Assembly: GCA_965250225.1 (NCBI GenBank)
Contig: CBDFNQ010000022.1
Location: forward strand, 1-64,000
Length of the DNA: 64,000 bases
Direction: 5' to 3'
DNA from: CBDEUK01 sp965250225
GTDB lineage: Bacteria > Pseudomonadota > Gammaproteobacteria > Eutrophobiales > Eutrophobiaceae
Shown here: piece after piece, positions 24,869 through 35,621 of the stretch
Layout of the letters: every line of letters begins with the position of its first letter
Numbering within the stretch: the stretch's first letter is position 1
The notes under the pieces: generated by a model
The model's input: the letters and a program-made list of their open reading frames with translations, nothing else
Told to the model about the DNA's origin: nothing
The model's database searches: none
Translations under genes and position numbers: made by a program

Positions 24869-26089
24869 TTATGTACGATATTCCGCATTAATTTTGACAT
24901 AATCATAAGATAAATCAGTCGTCCAGATGTCTACTTTTTTAATTCCGCGATGTAGTACTACCTTGATTGTAATTTCGTCTTTGTTCATTACCTGCTGACC
25001 TTTATCTTCTGTGTATTTTGTAGATAATTCACCTTGTTTAATAATACACACTTCATCTAAATATATATCCACTCTATTGACATCAAGATCTTCTATTCCA
25101 CTCCTACCAACAGCGGCCAGGATGCGCCCCCAATTAGGGTCGGATGCAAACAATGCTGTTTTCACTAATGGTGAATGTGCTATCGTGTACGCAACAATCA
25201 GGCATTCACTTTGAGTTACACCTTTATCAATATTAATAGTAATAAATTTTGTTGCACCCTCGCCGTCTCTGATTATGGCTTGTGCTAAAAAACAAAAAAC
25301 TTCTGTTAAGTTTTGTTTAAACTCAATATAAAGCGAATTATTTTTTTCTATCTCTGGTGCATCACTTTGTCCGGTCGCAAGCAACATGCAGGCATCATTT
25401 GTCGAAGTATCCCCATCGACAGTGATACGATTGAAACTTAGCTCAACAAGCTCAGTCAATAAAGATTTTAACAATTCCTTTTCTATTTTAGCATCTGTTG
25501 CAATATAGGCTAACATCGTAGCCATATCTGGCCTGATCATACCAGACCCTTTTGCAATCCCCGTTATAGTAATTGTTTCGCCATTCACAACAAGCTGTTT
25601 GCTGATCGCTTTGGGAACTGTGTCTGTTGTCATGATCGCTTCGGCAGATTTCAGACAGGAACTCTCATCAAGTTCTTTATAAAGATCGGGCAAAATCCTT
25701 ATGATACTTTCCACGGGCAATTGCTCTCCAATAACACCTGTAGAAAATGGCAAGACTTCATCAGTTTGACAATTTGCTATCTGGGCTAGTGATTCACAAC
25801 AGGATAATGAGTTAGTAAGGCCTTGAGATCCTGTTCCAGCATTTGCATTTCCTGCATTAATAATAAACATACGAGATTCGGAAATTGACAAATGTGATTT
25901 AGCTAGCCTCACCGGTGCAGCACAAAATGCATTTTTCGTAAAGACGCCAGAAACCATGCTACCTTTAGCTATCTCGATCAACACCAGGTCATCTCTATCT
26001 TTATTGCTGTAAATACCAGCGCTGCCAGCAGCAAAACGAACACCTTTAACAGGCAATAGATTGGATAGGGAGTAGAGGCCAACAGTCAT
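24869..26089 (-). CDS. argJ: Bifunctional glutamate N-acetyltransferase / ornithine acetyltransferase
   Basis: 406 residues, normal length. The autocleavage site lies in GSGMIRPDMATMLAYIATDA, where the Thr of ATM becomes the nucleophile of the beta chain. VTVDGDTSTNDACMLLATG-like and DPNWGRILAAVGRSG motifs are present, and the end is the typical AEYRT. It recycles the acetyl group from N-acetylornithine to glutamate in arginine synthesis. It lies between secA and the Nudix fusion, a conserved arrangement. Confidence 0.93.
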   Translation of the reverse strand: MTVGLYSLSNLLPVKGVRFAAGSAGIYSNKDRDDLVLIEIAKGSMVSGVFTKNAFCAAPVRLAKSHLSISESRMFIINAGNANAGTGSQGLTNSLSCCESLAQIANCQTDEVLPFSTGVIGEQLPVESIIRILPDLYKELDESSCLKSAEAIMTTDTVPKAISKQLVVNGETITITGIAKGSGMIRPDMATMLAYIATDAKIEKELLKSLLTELVELSFNRITVDGDTSTNDACMLLATGQSDAPEIEKNNSLYIEFKQNLTEVFCFLAQAIIRDGEGATKFITINIDKGVTQSECLIVAYTIAHSPLVKTALFASDPNWGRILAAVGRSGIEDLDVNRVDIYLDEVCIIKQGELSTKYTEDKGQQVMNKDEITIKVVLHRGIKKVDIWTTDLSYDYVKINAEYRT

Positions 26090-26135
26090 GTAATATTTAC
26101 AAAGCGTGAGATTTATTTGAAATTTGGTTTCTTAA

Positions 26136-28845
26136 TTAATTTAATTTTCCATGGCATTGTTTGTATTTTTTACCCGAACCACATGGGCAAGGTTCATTAC
26201 GGCCTATTTTCTTTTTATCTCGTACAAAGGGTGTTTTTTCTGATTGAGTATTAGGATCTTGTTGTTTTGATTGCAATGCACTTCCTGAATCAGGATGATT
26301 ATACTTAATATTTTGTTTAGGTTGTTGCCTTTGCTCTGCTGCTTCCACATCGTTTTCATTACGTATATGGACTTTATATAAAAAACCAATAATATCTTTT
26401 TTTATACTTTCCAGCATATCAACAAACATTTCAAAAGCTTCTCTTTTATATTCCTGTTTAGGATTCTTTGCCGCATAACTACGTAAGTGTATACCCTGCC
26501 GCAAATGATCCATGCCAACAATATGTTCTTTCCAATGTCTATCTAGCACATCCATCATAATCTGTTTTTCCAGACGACGCATAAATTCAGTGGGTATTAC
26601 AGACTCTTTCTCTTGTCTTGATGCATCCAGTTCATTCCAAATTTTATTTCTTAACTGATCTTCGTCTACGTCATTATCTTGTTCCAACCATGAAATGATA
26701 TTGATATTTTGACCCAACTCATGGGAAAAGGTCTCTGACAAACCCTGTGGATCCCACATCTCATCAACACTGCCTGGTGGAATGTATGCATCAATGATGT
26801 TGTTGATTACATCTTCTCTCATTGCGCCAATATTTTCTGATACATCTTCAGAGCTTAATAGTTCGTCACGCTGTTCATAGATAACTTTTCTTTGATCATT
26901 AGCAACATCATCAAACTCCAGAAGATGTTTACGTATATCAAAATTATGCGCCTCGACTTTACGCTGTGCATTTTCAATAGCTCTGGATACTAAAGTAGAC
27001 TCAATCGCTTCACCATCTTCCATGCCGAGCTTACCCATCATATTGCTCACCCAGTCTGAAGCAAAAATTCGCATGAGACTATCTTCAAGTGACAGGTAAA
27101 AACGACTAGATCCAGGATCACCCTGGCGACCTGAACGGCCTCTCAGCTGATTATCAATACGTCTTGATTCATGACGTTCGGTACCAGTGATATGCAAACC
27201 ACCGCTTTCCAACACCTTATTATGTTTTTCTTCCCATTCCTGTTTTATTGATTCTATTTTGTCTGAATCTGCTTCCGGATCTAATGTCTTTATTTTTGCT
27301 TCATAATTACCACCCAGAACAATATCAGTACCACGGCCCGCCATATTCGTGGCAATAGTTATTGTCCCAGGCAAACCAGCATTAATAATAATATCAGCTT
27401 CTTTCTCGTGAAATTTAGCATTTAAAACCTGATGTTTAATATTTTCTTTTTTCAAAAGATTAGAAATATATTCCGAAACTTCGATAGATGCAGTACCAAC
27501 TAACACAGGTTGCCCACGCAACTGACAATCTTTTATATCTTCGACAATCGCCTTGAATTTATCCTCTTCTTTCAGGAAGATCATGTCACTCATATCGTTC
27601 CTGATCATTTCAATATTTGTCGGGATCACGATAACTTCTAAATTATAAATTGTCTGAAACTCAAATGCCTCTGTATCAGCTGTACCGGTCATGCCGGAAA
27701 GTTTTTCATATAAACGGAAATAATTTTGATAGGTGATCGTTGCCAGGGTCTGATTTTCATTTTGTATGGGTACGCCCTCCTTTGCCTCTATGGCCTGATG
27801 CAATCCATCTGACCAGCGACGTCCTGGCATGGCACGACCAGTAAATTCATCAACGATCATTACTTCATTATCTTGCACAAGATATTCCACATCGTTTTGA
27901 AACAAAGTGTGTGCCCTGAGCGCGGCATTCAAATGATGTAATACAGAAATATTAACCGGGTCGTACAAACTTTGTTGTTGTTCAATAATTCCAGCTTCTA
28001 ACAATAGTTTTTCAATATTTTCATTGCCTTCTTCGGTCAAATAGGCCTGCTTGCTTTTTTCATCAAGGGTATAATCTCCAGGGCCGTCTTCTGTTTCCTG
28101 CTTAACCAATTTTGGAATAATCTTGTTAATGCTCAGATAAAGATCAGAACGATCATCAATTGGACCTGAGATTATTAATGGTGTTCTGGCTTCATCGATT
28201 AATATCGAATCAACTTCGTCAACGATGGCAAAATACTTTTCACGTTGTACACGATCCTCATTACTAAATGTCATGTTGTCCCTGAGATAATCAAAACCAA
28301 ATTCATTATTTGTACCATAGGTAATATCTGACATATATGCGGCACGGCGTTCACCCGAACTCAAACCTGAAACGATCACCCCCGTCGTCATTCCTAAAAA
28401 CGAATACAATTTTCCCATCCATTCCGCATCACGTTTGGCAAGATAATCATTAACCGTAACAACATGCACACCTTTAGCTGGTAAGGCATTCAGGTAAGCG
28501 GCTAGTGTCGCAACAAGTGTTTTACCTTCCCCAGTTCGCATTTCAGCGATATTTCCTTCATTCAGTACCATCCCACCTATCAGCTGAACATCAAAATGGC
28601 GCATCGACATAACACGTTTACTAGCTTCCCGAACAAGCGCAAAGGCTTCCGGTAATAATTCATTCAGACTGCTGCCATTTTGCAAACGATCACGGAATTC
28701 CTGAGTTTTTTTTCGGAAAATCTTCATTGCTAAGTTGACTGGTCTTTTCTTCAAGTGCATTAATTGAAATAACAATTTTACGCATCCGTTTTAGGACGCG
28801 CTCATTACGACTTCCAAAAAGTTTTTTGAGGATATTTGCAAACAT
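26136..28845 (-). CDS. secA: Protein translocase ATPase SecA, frameshifted near the N terminus
   Basis: The true start is ATG 28843-28845 (MFANILKKLFGSRNERVLKR). The frame breaks about 45 codons in, within or beside a run of eight T (28706-28713; A on the coding strand). Removing one base joins SNEDF to KKTQEFRDRL and gives a protein of about 900 residues. The rest is intact: Walker A MRTGEGKTLVATL, DEVDSILIDEARTPLIISGP, the preprotein cross-linking and helicase domains (GRGTDIVLGGN; RIDNQLRGRSGRQGDPGSS) and the zinc tail CPCGSGKKYKQCHG. SecA drives preproteins through SecYEG. As it is essential, sequence error is the likely cause. Confidence 0.9.
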
Positions 28846-28913
28846 AGTTAGGGTATTAGAATGGAGGTATTAAAAGCTGAATAACAGCCTTTACTCATCT
28901 AATGAAATGACAA

Positions 28914-29846
28914 TTAATGACTAGATACAATAAATTTCTTTGGATTAACCGGTTTGCCATTATGCAAAACTTCAAAATGAACGTGTAAGCCGGTTGATCG
29001 ACCAGTTGAACCAAGTACAGCAATAGCCTGTCCCTTTTCTATTCTTGCACCTACATTTACCAGATTTTCCTTATTGTGCGCATAGCGGGTAACATATCCA
29101 TTCCCATGATCAATTTCGATCATCTCACCATAGCCGTATCGCTTATCTGACCAGGTCACAATTCCTGCACCGGCAGCTGAAACAAGTAAGCCCGATTTCC
29201 CTGCAAAATCCAGCCCTTCATGGAACTCTTTTTTGCCCGTAATCGGGTCAGTACGCCAGCCGAATGCTGATGATACCCAGCCTTTCTTAAGTGGTGTGCC
29301 CTGTGGCAAAGTTTCAGATTCGAGAGATCGATTAATCAGCAAGGTTTCCAGAGCAATTAATTTATCTTCACGATCTTTAATCTCGAGAGCCAGCTGGTCA
29401 AGACTTTCAAGAAAATCAGGAACCGAATTGGCTTTAGCCAACGTTGGAGATGGGCCACCAACCCCTGGCTCGTTCATACTATCGAACTCAAGCTCATCCA
29501 GTTCGGCCATTTTAGCCAGGCGCGACCCAAGTGCATTCAAACGTAAAATATGTGACTGTAGGCTACTCACTCTCGAAGCCATCGCATCCAGATGCTTTTC
29601 GGCACTCAACCGCGCAACATCTACCATTTCCTGTTGTTTATCAAATTCCTCTTCCCACAAACCACCAGCTTCGTTCTGAAAATTATTAAATACAGTATTA
29701 GAACGCTCGAAACCGTGTTGGCTTCCCAGATGAAAAGTCCCACCAAATAATAATGCAGCTGAAACCACGGCCAATAGAATAAATATGGCTGGGTTACAGT
29801 TAATGTCAAACCGTTTGCGGTTATTGCTTAAAAATATGAATTCCAT
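28914..29846 (-). CDS. M23-family (LytM-type) peptidase, membrane anchored
   Basis: 310 residues. A single N-terminal membrane helix (about 21-40) is followed by a helical, coiled-coil-prone region (about 60-165). The C-terminal LytM/M23 domain has GWVSSAFGWRTDP, zinc ligands H and D in FHEGLDFAG, and the second set in LHVHFEV. With all ligands present it should be an active endopeptidase on peptidoglycan cross-links in the periplasm. It lies between lpxC/dciA and secA, where enteric bacteria carry secM; that regulator is not present here. Confidence 0.85.
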   Translation of the reverse strand: MEFIFLSNNRKRFDINCNPAIFILLAVVSAALLFGGTFHLGSQHGFERSNTVFNNFQNEAGGLWEEEFDKQQEMVDVARLSAEKHLDAMASRVSSLQSHILRLNALGSRLAKMAELDELEFDSMNEPGVGGPSPTLAKANSVPDFLESLDQLALEIKDREDKLIALETLLINRSLESETLPQGTPLKKGWVSSAFGWRTDPITGKKEFHEGLDFAGKSGLLVSAAGAGIVTWSDKRYGYGEMIEIDHGNGYVTRYAHNKENLVNVGARIEKGQAIAVLGSTGRSTGLHVHFEVLHNGKPVNPKKFIVSSH

Positions 29847-29884
29847 ACGAATTATTAACTGTTCTCTTAGCCTTATTTGTTAGA

Positions 29885-30361
29885 ATGCGATCCACTATGA
29901 AACGAAATTCAAAACCAGCGTCCCTGCGCGAGATGATGAACGTACCCGGCTCGACACTTAAAAGTATATTACTACATACTGAATCGCTTAAATTATTTCA
30001 GAGAATTGTTTCACAAAAAATCAAACCAGAACTGGCTAAACACTGCCAGGTAGCCAATATACGTGCCGAGACATTAACACTCAGCACTGATCATGCGAAT
30101 TGGGCAACAAAACTGCGTTACTCCACCCCTGAACTACTCAGAGTCTTACAATCAACTCCTGATATACCATTTATCAGCACTATCAGAGTAATCACAAGCC
30201 CTAAAACAAATCTCTTCAATCGCGCAAAGAAGAACAAATTGTCTTTAAGTGACAAGACATCAACCGAACTATGCGAAATTGCAAAGACAATAAATGACCC
30301 AGAGATCAGCATTTGCCTTGAACGTCTCAGCAAACACACAAAATCAGAGTCAAACTACTGA
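29885..30361 (+). CDS. DciA-like DUF721 protein (helicase loader family)
   Basis: 158 residues with a DUF721 core (SLKLFQRIVSQKIKPELAKHCQVANI...LTLSTDHANWATKLRYSTPELLRVLQ). DciA proteins load or operate the replicative helicase DnaB in bacteria without DnaC. The gene is divergent from the M23 peptidase and convergent with lpxC, a typical location. A second ATG at 29897 (MKRNSKPAS) is an equally possible start. The C-terminal 50 residues are basic and less conserved. Confidence 0.8.
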   Translation: MRSTMKRNSKPASLREMMNVPGSTLKSILLHTESLKLFQRIVSQKIKPELAKHCQVANIRAETLTLSTDHANWATKLRYSTPELLRVLQSTPDIPFISTIRVITSPKTNLFNRAKKNKLSLSDKTSTELCEIAKTINDPEISICLERLSKHTKSESNY

Positions 30362-30383
30362 TTTTATTATAATAATTAAGTAT

Positions 30384-31296
30384 TTATGTAGACGGAAGCG
30401 CCTGCATAAAGGAAATCGGTAAGGTCTTTTGATCTTTAAAACTCACCAATTCCCAAGCGGCCTCATCGGCCAGTAATTCTTTTAATAAACGATTGTTCAA
30501 TGCATGACCGGACTTGTAACCTTCAAACGCCCCTATCAAACTGTATCCCAATAAATACAGATCTCCAATCGCATCAAGTATTTTATGTTTTACACACTCG
30601 TCTTCATAACGCAGGCCATCTTCATTAACGATCCGATAATCATCCACTACCACCGCATTATCCAGGCTACCACCCAGAACGAGATTACGCTCTCTTAGCA
30701 GCTCAACATCACGCATAAAACCGAAGGTACGAGCACGGCTCACTTCTTTTACATAAGAAGTTGTCGAAAAATCAATTTCTGCATGACAATTATTTTTGTT
30801 GAAAAACTGGATGATCAAAATTAATGGTGAACCCGACTTTAAAACCTTCAAAAGGCTTGAAACCGACCCATTTATCATCTTCTTTTACCGTTACTTTCTT
30901 TTTGATCCTGATAAAGCGTTTCGGTGCATTTTGCTCTTCAACACCAGCCGACTGAATAAGAAAAACAAAAGGACCAGCGCTGCCATCCATAATAGGCACT
31001 TCATCAGAACTCAGATCAATGCATGCATTATCAATCCCAAAACCAGCAAGAGCCGAAAGCAGATGTTCAACGGTGGATATCCTCACATCACCATTAACCA
31101 ACGTGGTAGAAAGACGAGTGTCACCTACATTTCCTGGTTTTGCTGGGATTTCGACAGGCGGATCTAGATCTATTCTACGAAAAATAATGCCGCTATTTTC
31201 AGCACCATGTCGTAATGTCAGGTAGATCTTCTTGCCTGTGTGAAGCCCGACACCTGTTGCTCTGATCACATTCTTAAGAGTACGTTGCCTTATCAT
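30384..31296 (-). CDS. lpxC: UDP-3-O-acyl-N-acetylglucosamine deacetylase LpxC, frameshifted
   Basis: Zinc enzyme committing UDP-acyl-GlcNAc to lipid A synthesis. The N-terminal half has QRTLKNVIRATGVGLHTGKK and zinc ligand H in STVEHLLSAL. The C-terminal half has SRARTFGFMRDVE, the ligands in KHKILDAIGDLYL and catalytic H in SGHALNN. The two halves are in different frames. Removing one base from the A5 run at 30802-30806 gives HPVFNKNNCHAEIDFS, which matches the E. coli protein in length through this point. The whole protein would be about 303 residues. It is the last gene after ftsZ, as usual. Confidence 0.9.
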
Positions 31297-31343
31297 TTTC
31301 TAATTATTGGCCTAAATTACATCAATACGAGTATTAACCCGTG

Positions 31344-31372
31344 ATTCTCATGTGCTAGCCCCCTGCTGTCAA
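31344..31372 (-). promoter_or_regulatory. Candidate sigma-70 promoter of lpxC
   Basis: On the minus strand TTGACA (31367-31372), a 17-base spacer and GAGAAT (31344-31349) lie about 50 bases before the lpxC start, in the 134-base gap after ftsZ. The -35 is perfect and the -10 is weak. Confidence 0.5.
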
Positions 31373-31430
31373 GCAGCAATATTGGTCGCCAATAACTGAA
31401 AATAGAGATATCAAGCCAACTAGTTTTAAT

Positions 31431-32570
31431 TTAGTCAGCTTGCCTGCGTAAAAAAGCAGGGATATCAAGATAATCCGGATTGGTTTCGATGTCATTCTGC
31501 TCACTGTCAGGAGCCTGCTTACGAATTACCGTAGGCTGGTCAAAATCACGATAATCAACTGAATCACCACTATTTTTTATCAATTGAACACGTGATTCGG
31601 CATCCTGTTTGGCTGAATTACCAAGCCCGGTCGCGACAATCGTCACGCGCATTTCGCCGGACATTTCTGGATCAATTACTGTACCTATCACCACGGTAGC
31701 ATTATCCGAGGCAAATTCCTTAACCACATTACCGACTTCATCAAATTCACCAATGGATAAATCCATACCAGCGGTGATATTCACCAATATCCCACGTGCA
31801 CCCGATAAATTGACATCTTCGAGCAGCGGGCTTGAAACAGCAGCTTCGGCTGATAATTTCGCACGATCATCGCCATGTGCCTTACCAGAACCCATCATTG
31901 CCATCCCCATCTCAGACATAACAGTCCTGACATCGGCAAAGTCAACATTGATTAAACCTGGACAGGTAATCAACTGAGCAATTCCTTGTACTGCACCTAA
32001 CAAGACATCATTGGCCGCACTGAACGCATTAAGCAGACTCATGTCAGGCCCTAACACACTCATAAGCTTTTCATTCGGTATGGTAATCAGTGAATCTACG
32101 AATTGAGTTAATTCCTGAATACCCGCATCTGCAACGGCAGAACGCTTTTTACCCTCGAAGCTAAATGGACGCGTTACCACAGCTACCGTCAAGATCCCCA
32201 TTTCTTTTGCTACCTGTGCAACGACGGGTGCCGCACCAGTCCCGGTTCCACCACCCATACCTGCGGTGATAAACACCATATCCGAACCTTCGAGCACATC
32301 CATAATGCGATCCCGATCTTCCAGCGCTGCCTGACGACCGACTTCAGGATCTGCACCCGCTCCCAGCCCCTTGGTCATATCGCTGCCTAACTGCAAGACG
32401 ATTTTAGCCGATGAATTTTTTAATGCCTGTGAATCAGTATTGGCACAAATAAAATCAACACCTTCAATATTCGTTGACAACATATGTTCAACAGCGTTTC
32501 CGCCGCCACCGCCAACACCAACTACCTTAATGATTGCCGCGTTATTTGCAGCATCTACGAGTTCAAACAT
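31431..32570 (-). CDS. ftsZ: Cell division GTPase FtsZ
   Basis: 379 residues. The tubulin-like GTP site has VGGGGGNAVEHM, the G-box GGGTGTGAAPVVA and T7-loop NVDFADVRTVMSEMG. A short linker leads to the conserved C-terminal peptide LDIPAFLRRQAD that binds FtsA, ZipA and ZapD. FtsZ polymerises into the Z-ring. Last of the dcw division genes before lpxC; ftsA precedes it by 46 bases. Confidence 0.96.
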   Translation of the reverse strand: MFELVDAANNAAIIKVVGVGGGGGNAVEHMLSTNIEGVDFICANTDSQALKNSSAKIVLQLGSDMTKGLGAGADPEVGRQAALEDRDRIMDVLEGSDMVFITAGMGGGTGTGAAPVVAQVAKEMGILTVAVVTRPFSFEGKKRSAVADAGIQELTQFVDSLITIPNEKLMSVLGPDMSLLNAFSAANDVLLGAVQGIAQLITCPGLINVDFADVRTVMSEMGMAMMGSGKAHGDDRAKLSAEAAVSSPLLEDVNLSGARGILVNITAGMDLSIGEFDEVGNVVKEFASDNATVVIGTVIDPEMSGEMRVTIVATGLGNSAKQDAESRVQLIKNSGDSVDYRDFDQPTVIRKQAPDSEQNDIETNPDYLDIPAFLRRQAD

Positions 32571-32616
32571 GCCCTTATCCTCCAGTTTGTCTTCATAATA
32601 TAAATGTTATAAAAAA

Positions 32617-33852
32617 TTAAAAATTACCTTGAAACCAACTCTTCATTCTTTCCCAAACACCTTTCATCCCCCCATCGACTTTAATATTTGGTAATGATTC
32701 AGTTACCTGACGTCGGCCAAACAACAACAAGCCAACACCTGTGGAATAAATCGGATTTTTCACCACATCTGCCAGACCACTGACATATTGCGGCAAAGCC
32801 AAACGTACTGGCATATGAAAAATTTCTTCTGCAAGCTCAACAGCGCCTTCCATTTTTGAACTACCACCGGTCAGTACAATTCCGGCAGCGACACGGTCTT
32901 CAAAACCACTGCGACGTAATTCAGCTTGTACTAAAGAGAACAATTCTTCGTATCTTGGCCCTACGACTTCAGCCAGATTTTGTCTTGCTAATTGTCGTGA
33001 TGGACGATCGCCAACACTTGGAACCTCGATACTATCCTCTGATGAAACTAACTGCGTCAGTGCACAAGCGTATTGCACCTTAATATCTTCTGCGTGTTGT
33101 GTAGGGGTTCTAAATGCAACGGCGATATCATTAGTCACTTGATCACCGGCAATGGGGATCACTGCAGTATGATGAATGGCACCATCAGTAAATATAGCAA
33201 TATCCGTAGTTCCTCCACCTATATCAACCATACAAACACCCAGTTCTTTTTCATCATCGGTGAGCACGGAATGACTTGATGCAAGTTGTTCTAAAATGAT
33301 GTCATCAACTTCCAAACCACAACGACGAACACATTTAATAATATTCTGTGCTGCGCTAACGGCACCGGTCACCATATGAACCTTTGCTTCAAGTCTGACA
33401 CCTGACATGCCAATAGGCTCTTTAACACCTTCCTGATTATCAATAATGAATTCCTGTGGCAGTATATGCAGAATTTTTTGATCGGCTGGAATAGCGACAG
33501 CCTTTGCCGCATCAATAACGCGATCGACATCCGATACTGACACTTCATTATCGCGAATCGCAACGATGCCATGTGAATTCAGACTGCGAATATGATTACC
33601 TGCAATCCCGGTATAAACCGAATGTACTTCACAACCGGCCATGAGCTCCGCTTCTTCAACAGCTCGTTGAATAGATTGAACCGTCGACTCAATATTGACT
33701 ACCACACCTTTTTTAAGGCCACGTGATCGACTTGATCCTATCCCAATGATTTCAACTTCCTCATCGAAAGAAATCTCGCCGACAATTGCCACAACTTTGG
33801 ATGTACCAATATCCAGTCCAACAATTAAATTTTTATCTGTTTTCTTAGCCAT
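32617..33852 (-). CDS. ftsA: Cell division actin-like protein FtsA
   Basis: 411 residues of the actin/Hsp70 fold: phosphate-1 motif VGLDIGTSKVVAIVGE, phosphate-2 CMVDIGGGTTDIAIF, and adenosine motif GIVLTGGSSKMEGAVELAEE. The C terminus GVWERMKSWFQGNF is the amphipathic membrane-targeting helix. FtsA tethers FtsZ to the inner membrane and recruits later divisome proteins. Confidence 0.95.
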   Translation of the reverse strand: MAKKTDKNLIVGLDIGTSKVVAIVGEISFDEEVEIIGIGSSRSRGLKKGVVVNIESTVQSIQRAVEEAELMAGCEVHSVYTGIAGNHIRSLNSHGIVAIRDNEVSVSDVDRVIDAAKAVAIPADQKILHILPQEFIIDNQEGVKEPIGMSGVRLEAKVHMVTGAVSAAQNIIKCVRRCGLEVDDIILEQLASSHSVLTDDEKELGVCMVDIGGGTTDIAIFTDGAIHHTAVIPIAGDQVTNDIAVAFRTPTQHAEDIKVQYACALTQLVSSEDSIEVPSVGDRPSRQLARQNLAEVVGPRYEELFSLVQAELRRSGFEDRVAAGIVLTGGSSKMEGAVELAEEIFHMPVRLALPQYVSGLADVVKNPIYSTGVGLLLFGRRQVTESLPNIKVDGGMKGVWERMKSWFQGNF

Positions 33853-33869
33853 CAGGCATTACTCCAGCT

Positions 33870-34646
33870 TTATACTGAATCTCCTTTTCTCCACTCTATT
33901 GCGAAACCATTGGTATAACGCATGTCAATTTTTTCAACTTTGTCTAATTGACCAACCATTGCTTTCACAACCACTTCTGAAAATCGTCTGACGCGTTGTT
34001 CATAATCCATACGACCGATCACGACAGTAAAACCGGTTTGTACCGTGAAACTCCACGCCCTGCGTTCATTGAGTGTTAACTCAACAACTTTCAACCCTGT
34101 ATGTTTCAATACCTGATTCAATTCGTTAAATTTACTCAATACCAGTTCATAACTACCCTGAGGACCATTTAATAAAGGTAAATCACGCGGGATGGTCGCT
34201 GCTGGCGGAACAAAATAGGTAGCATCACTATTCAACAAGGCTTTATCTCCCCAACGAACGACTGCTACACGTTCTTTCACATTAACTCTTAAGGTGTCGG
34301 GCCAAATTCGATTGACAGAAATATGTTCTACCCAGGGAGCTTTTAATAACTCATTACGCACTTCAGTCACATTCACATTAAAAAATCCACCGCGAACCTC
34401 TTCCGTCACCAATGTTTGCAATCGTGAAGGAGATAAATGTCTAAACTCACCAACGATGCGTACTTGTTTTATGGGTAATGTTTCAGGACGAGAAAGAGAA
34501 TAAACACCCCAGACTGAAAGACTAACCAATGTTAGCAACATAAAAATACCAAACGCCGTATTGAACTGTGACGGTTTGGCAGAGACAGAACGCACAAACG
34601 ATTGATCTTGAAATCTCATCATGTCTCCTCTTGCAACAGTACTCAT
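33870..34646 (-). CDS. ftsQ: Cell division protein FtsQ
   Basis: 258 residues. A short cytoplasmic tail is followed by one membrane helix (about 31-50) and a periplasmic POTRA domain starting at PIKQVRIVGEFRHLS. The beta domain follows (APWVEHISVNRIWPDTLRVNVKER). It bridges FtsL/FtsB with the early divisome. The ATG overlaps the ddl stop (ATGA), indicating coupled translation. A downstream ATG (MMRF) could also serve as the start. Confidence 0.92.
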   Translation of the reverse strand: MSTVARGDMMRFQDQSFVRSVSAKPSQFNTAFGIFMLLTLVSLSVWGVYSLSRPETLPIKQVRIVGEFRHLSPSRLQTLVTEEVRGGFFNVNVTEVRNELLKAPWVEHISVNRIWPDTLRVNVKERVAVVRWGDKALLNSDATYFVPPAATIPRDLPLLNGPQGSYELVLSKFNELNQVLKHTGLKVVELTLNERRAWSFTVQTGFTVVIGRMDYEQRVRRFSEVVVKAMVGQLDKVEKIDMRYTNGFAIEWRKGDSV

Positions 34647-35602
34647 GACAATAGATCCTCAACATCATTAAATGTGTCAGCAAGAATATTCAAAACCAGT
34701 TCATCAAATTCAATGCCTTTATGCTTGGCACCCATAGGCACCAGACTATGATTGGTCATACCAGGCACTGTATTCGCCTCAATTAACCAAACGTTATGAT
34801 CGGCATCCAGTATTACATCGACACGACCCCATCCTTCACAGGCAAGTGCTTTAAAAGCCTTGAGCGCTAACTGGCCAATTTTATCTTCTTTCTCGACACC
34901 CAAACCACAGGGGCAAATATATTCAGTCGTATCGGATTCATATTTGGCCTCATAGTCATAAAATTCTCTTGGTGTTTTTAACTGAATCATTGGAAACACC
35001 TCGTCACCCAGGATTGGTATGGTGTATTCACCACCACCTTCAATCCAGCACTCAGCTATCACCTGTTCATCAAAAGCAAATGCCGCTTCAAAAGCTGATT
35101 GTAAAACATCTAAATCCTTGACTTTAGTGGCACCAAAACTAGAACCTTCACGTGCCGGTTTTACCATCAAAGGTAAACCCAGTTTTTCGACAACCATTTG
35201 CCAGTCAGTATCTTTTTCCAACACTATAAAATCAGGCGTTGCCAGACCCATGCTTATCCAAATCTGTTTGCTGCGTATTTTATCCATCGCCAATGCAGAG
35301 CCCAGGATGCCACTACCAGTGTATGGCATTGAAATAGATTCCAGTGCACCCTGTATCGAACCATCTTCTCCACCACGACCATGAAGCATGATGAAGACCC
35401 GATTAAAATTCTCTGCCGTTAGCACATTTATATTTTGATCCCTGGTGTCAAAAGCATAAGCATCGACATGACTATCTTTTAGTGCTGACAAAACAGCCTG
35501 ACCACTTTCAAGCGAAATAAGACGCTCTGCAGAATTGCCACCCATCATCACGGCAACCTTTCCAAAACGTTCTGGCTTGATTTGTTTCGCATCAATCAAC
35601 AC
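34643..35602 (-). CDS. ddl: D-alanine--D-alanine ligase
   Basis: 319 residues, ATP-grasp fold: VAVMMGGNSAERLISLESG at the N terminus, MLHGRGGEDGSIQGALE, MVKPAREGSSFGATKV and, near the end, LIEANTVPGMTNHSLVP. It makes the D-Ala-D-Ala dipeptide that MurF adds. The start is GTG or the TTG next to it. It sits between murB and ftsQ as in E. coli and belongs to the DdlB branch by position. Confidence 0.94.
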   Translation of the reverse strand: MLIDAKQIKPERFGKVAVMMGGNSAERLISLESGQAVLSALKDSHVDAYAFDTRDQNINVLTAENFNRVFIMLHGRGGEDGSIQGALESISMPYTGSGILGSALAMDKIRSKQIWISMGLATPDFIVLEKDTDWQMVVEKLGLPLMVKPAREGSSFGATKVKDLDVLQSAFEAAFAFDEQVIAECWIEGGGEYTIPILGDEVFPMIQLKTPREFYDYEAKYESDTTEYICPCGLGVEKEDKIGQLALKAFKALACEGWGRVDVILDADHNVWLIEANTVPGMTNHSLVPMGAKHKGIEFDELVLNILADTFNDVEDLLS

Positions 35603-35621
35603 CTTGCTTTGTTTACCTTAT

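Noticed and set aside
24869..26089. Long antisense frames inside core genes as overlapping genes
   Set aside because: They mirror the coding frames of well-conserved genes and lack family features and ribosome binding sites.
30790..30878. Two overlapping separate genes at the lpxC locus
   Set aside because: Both halves align end to end with one LpxC; a single-base surplus explains the split.
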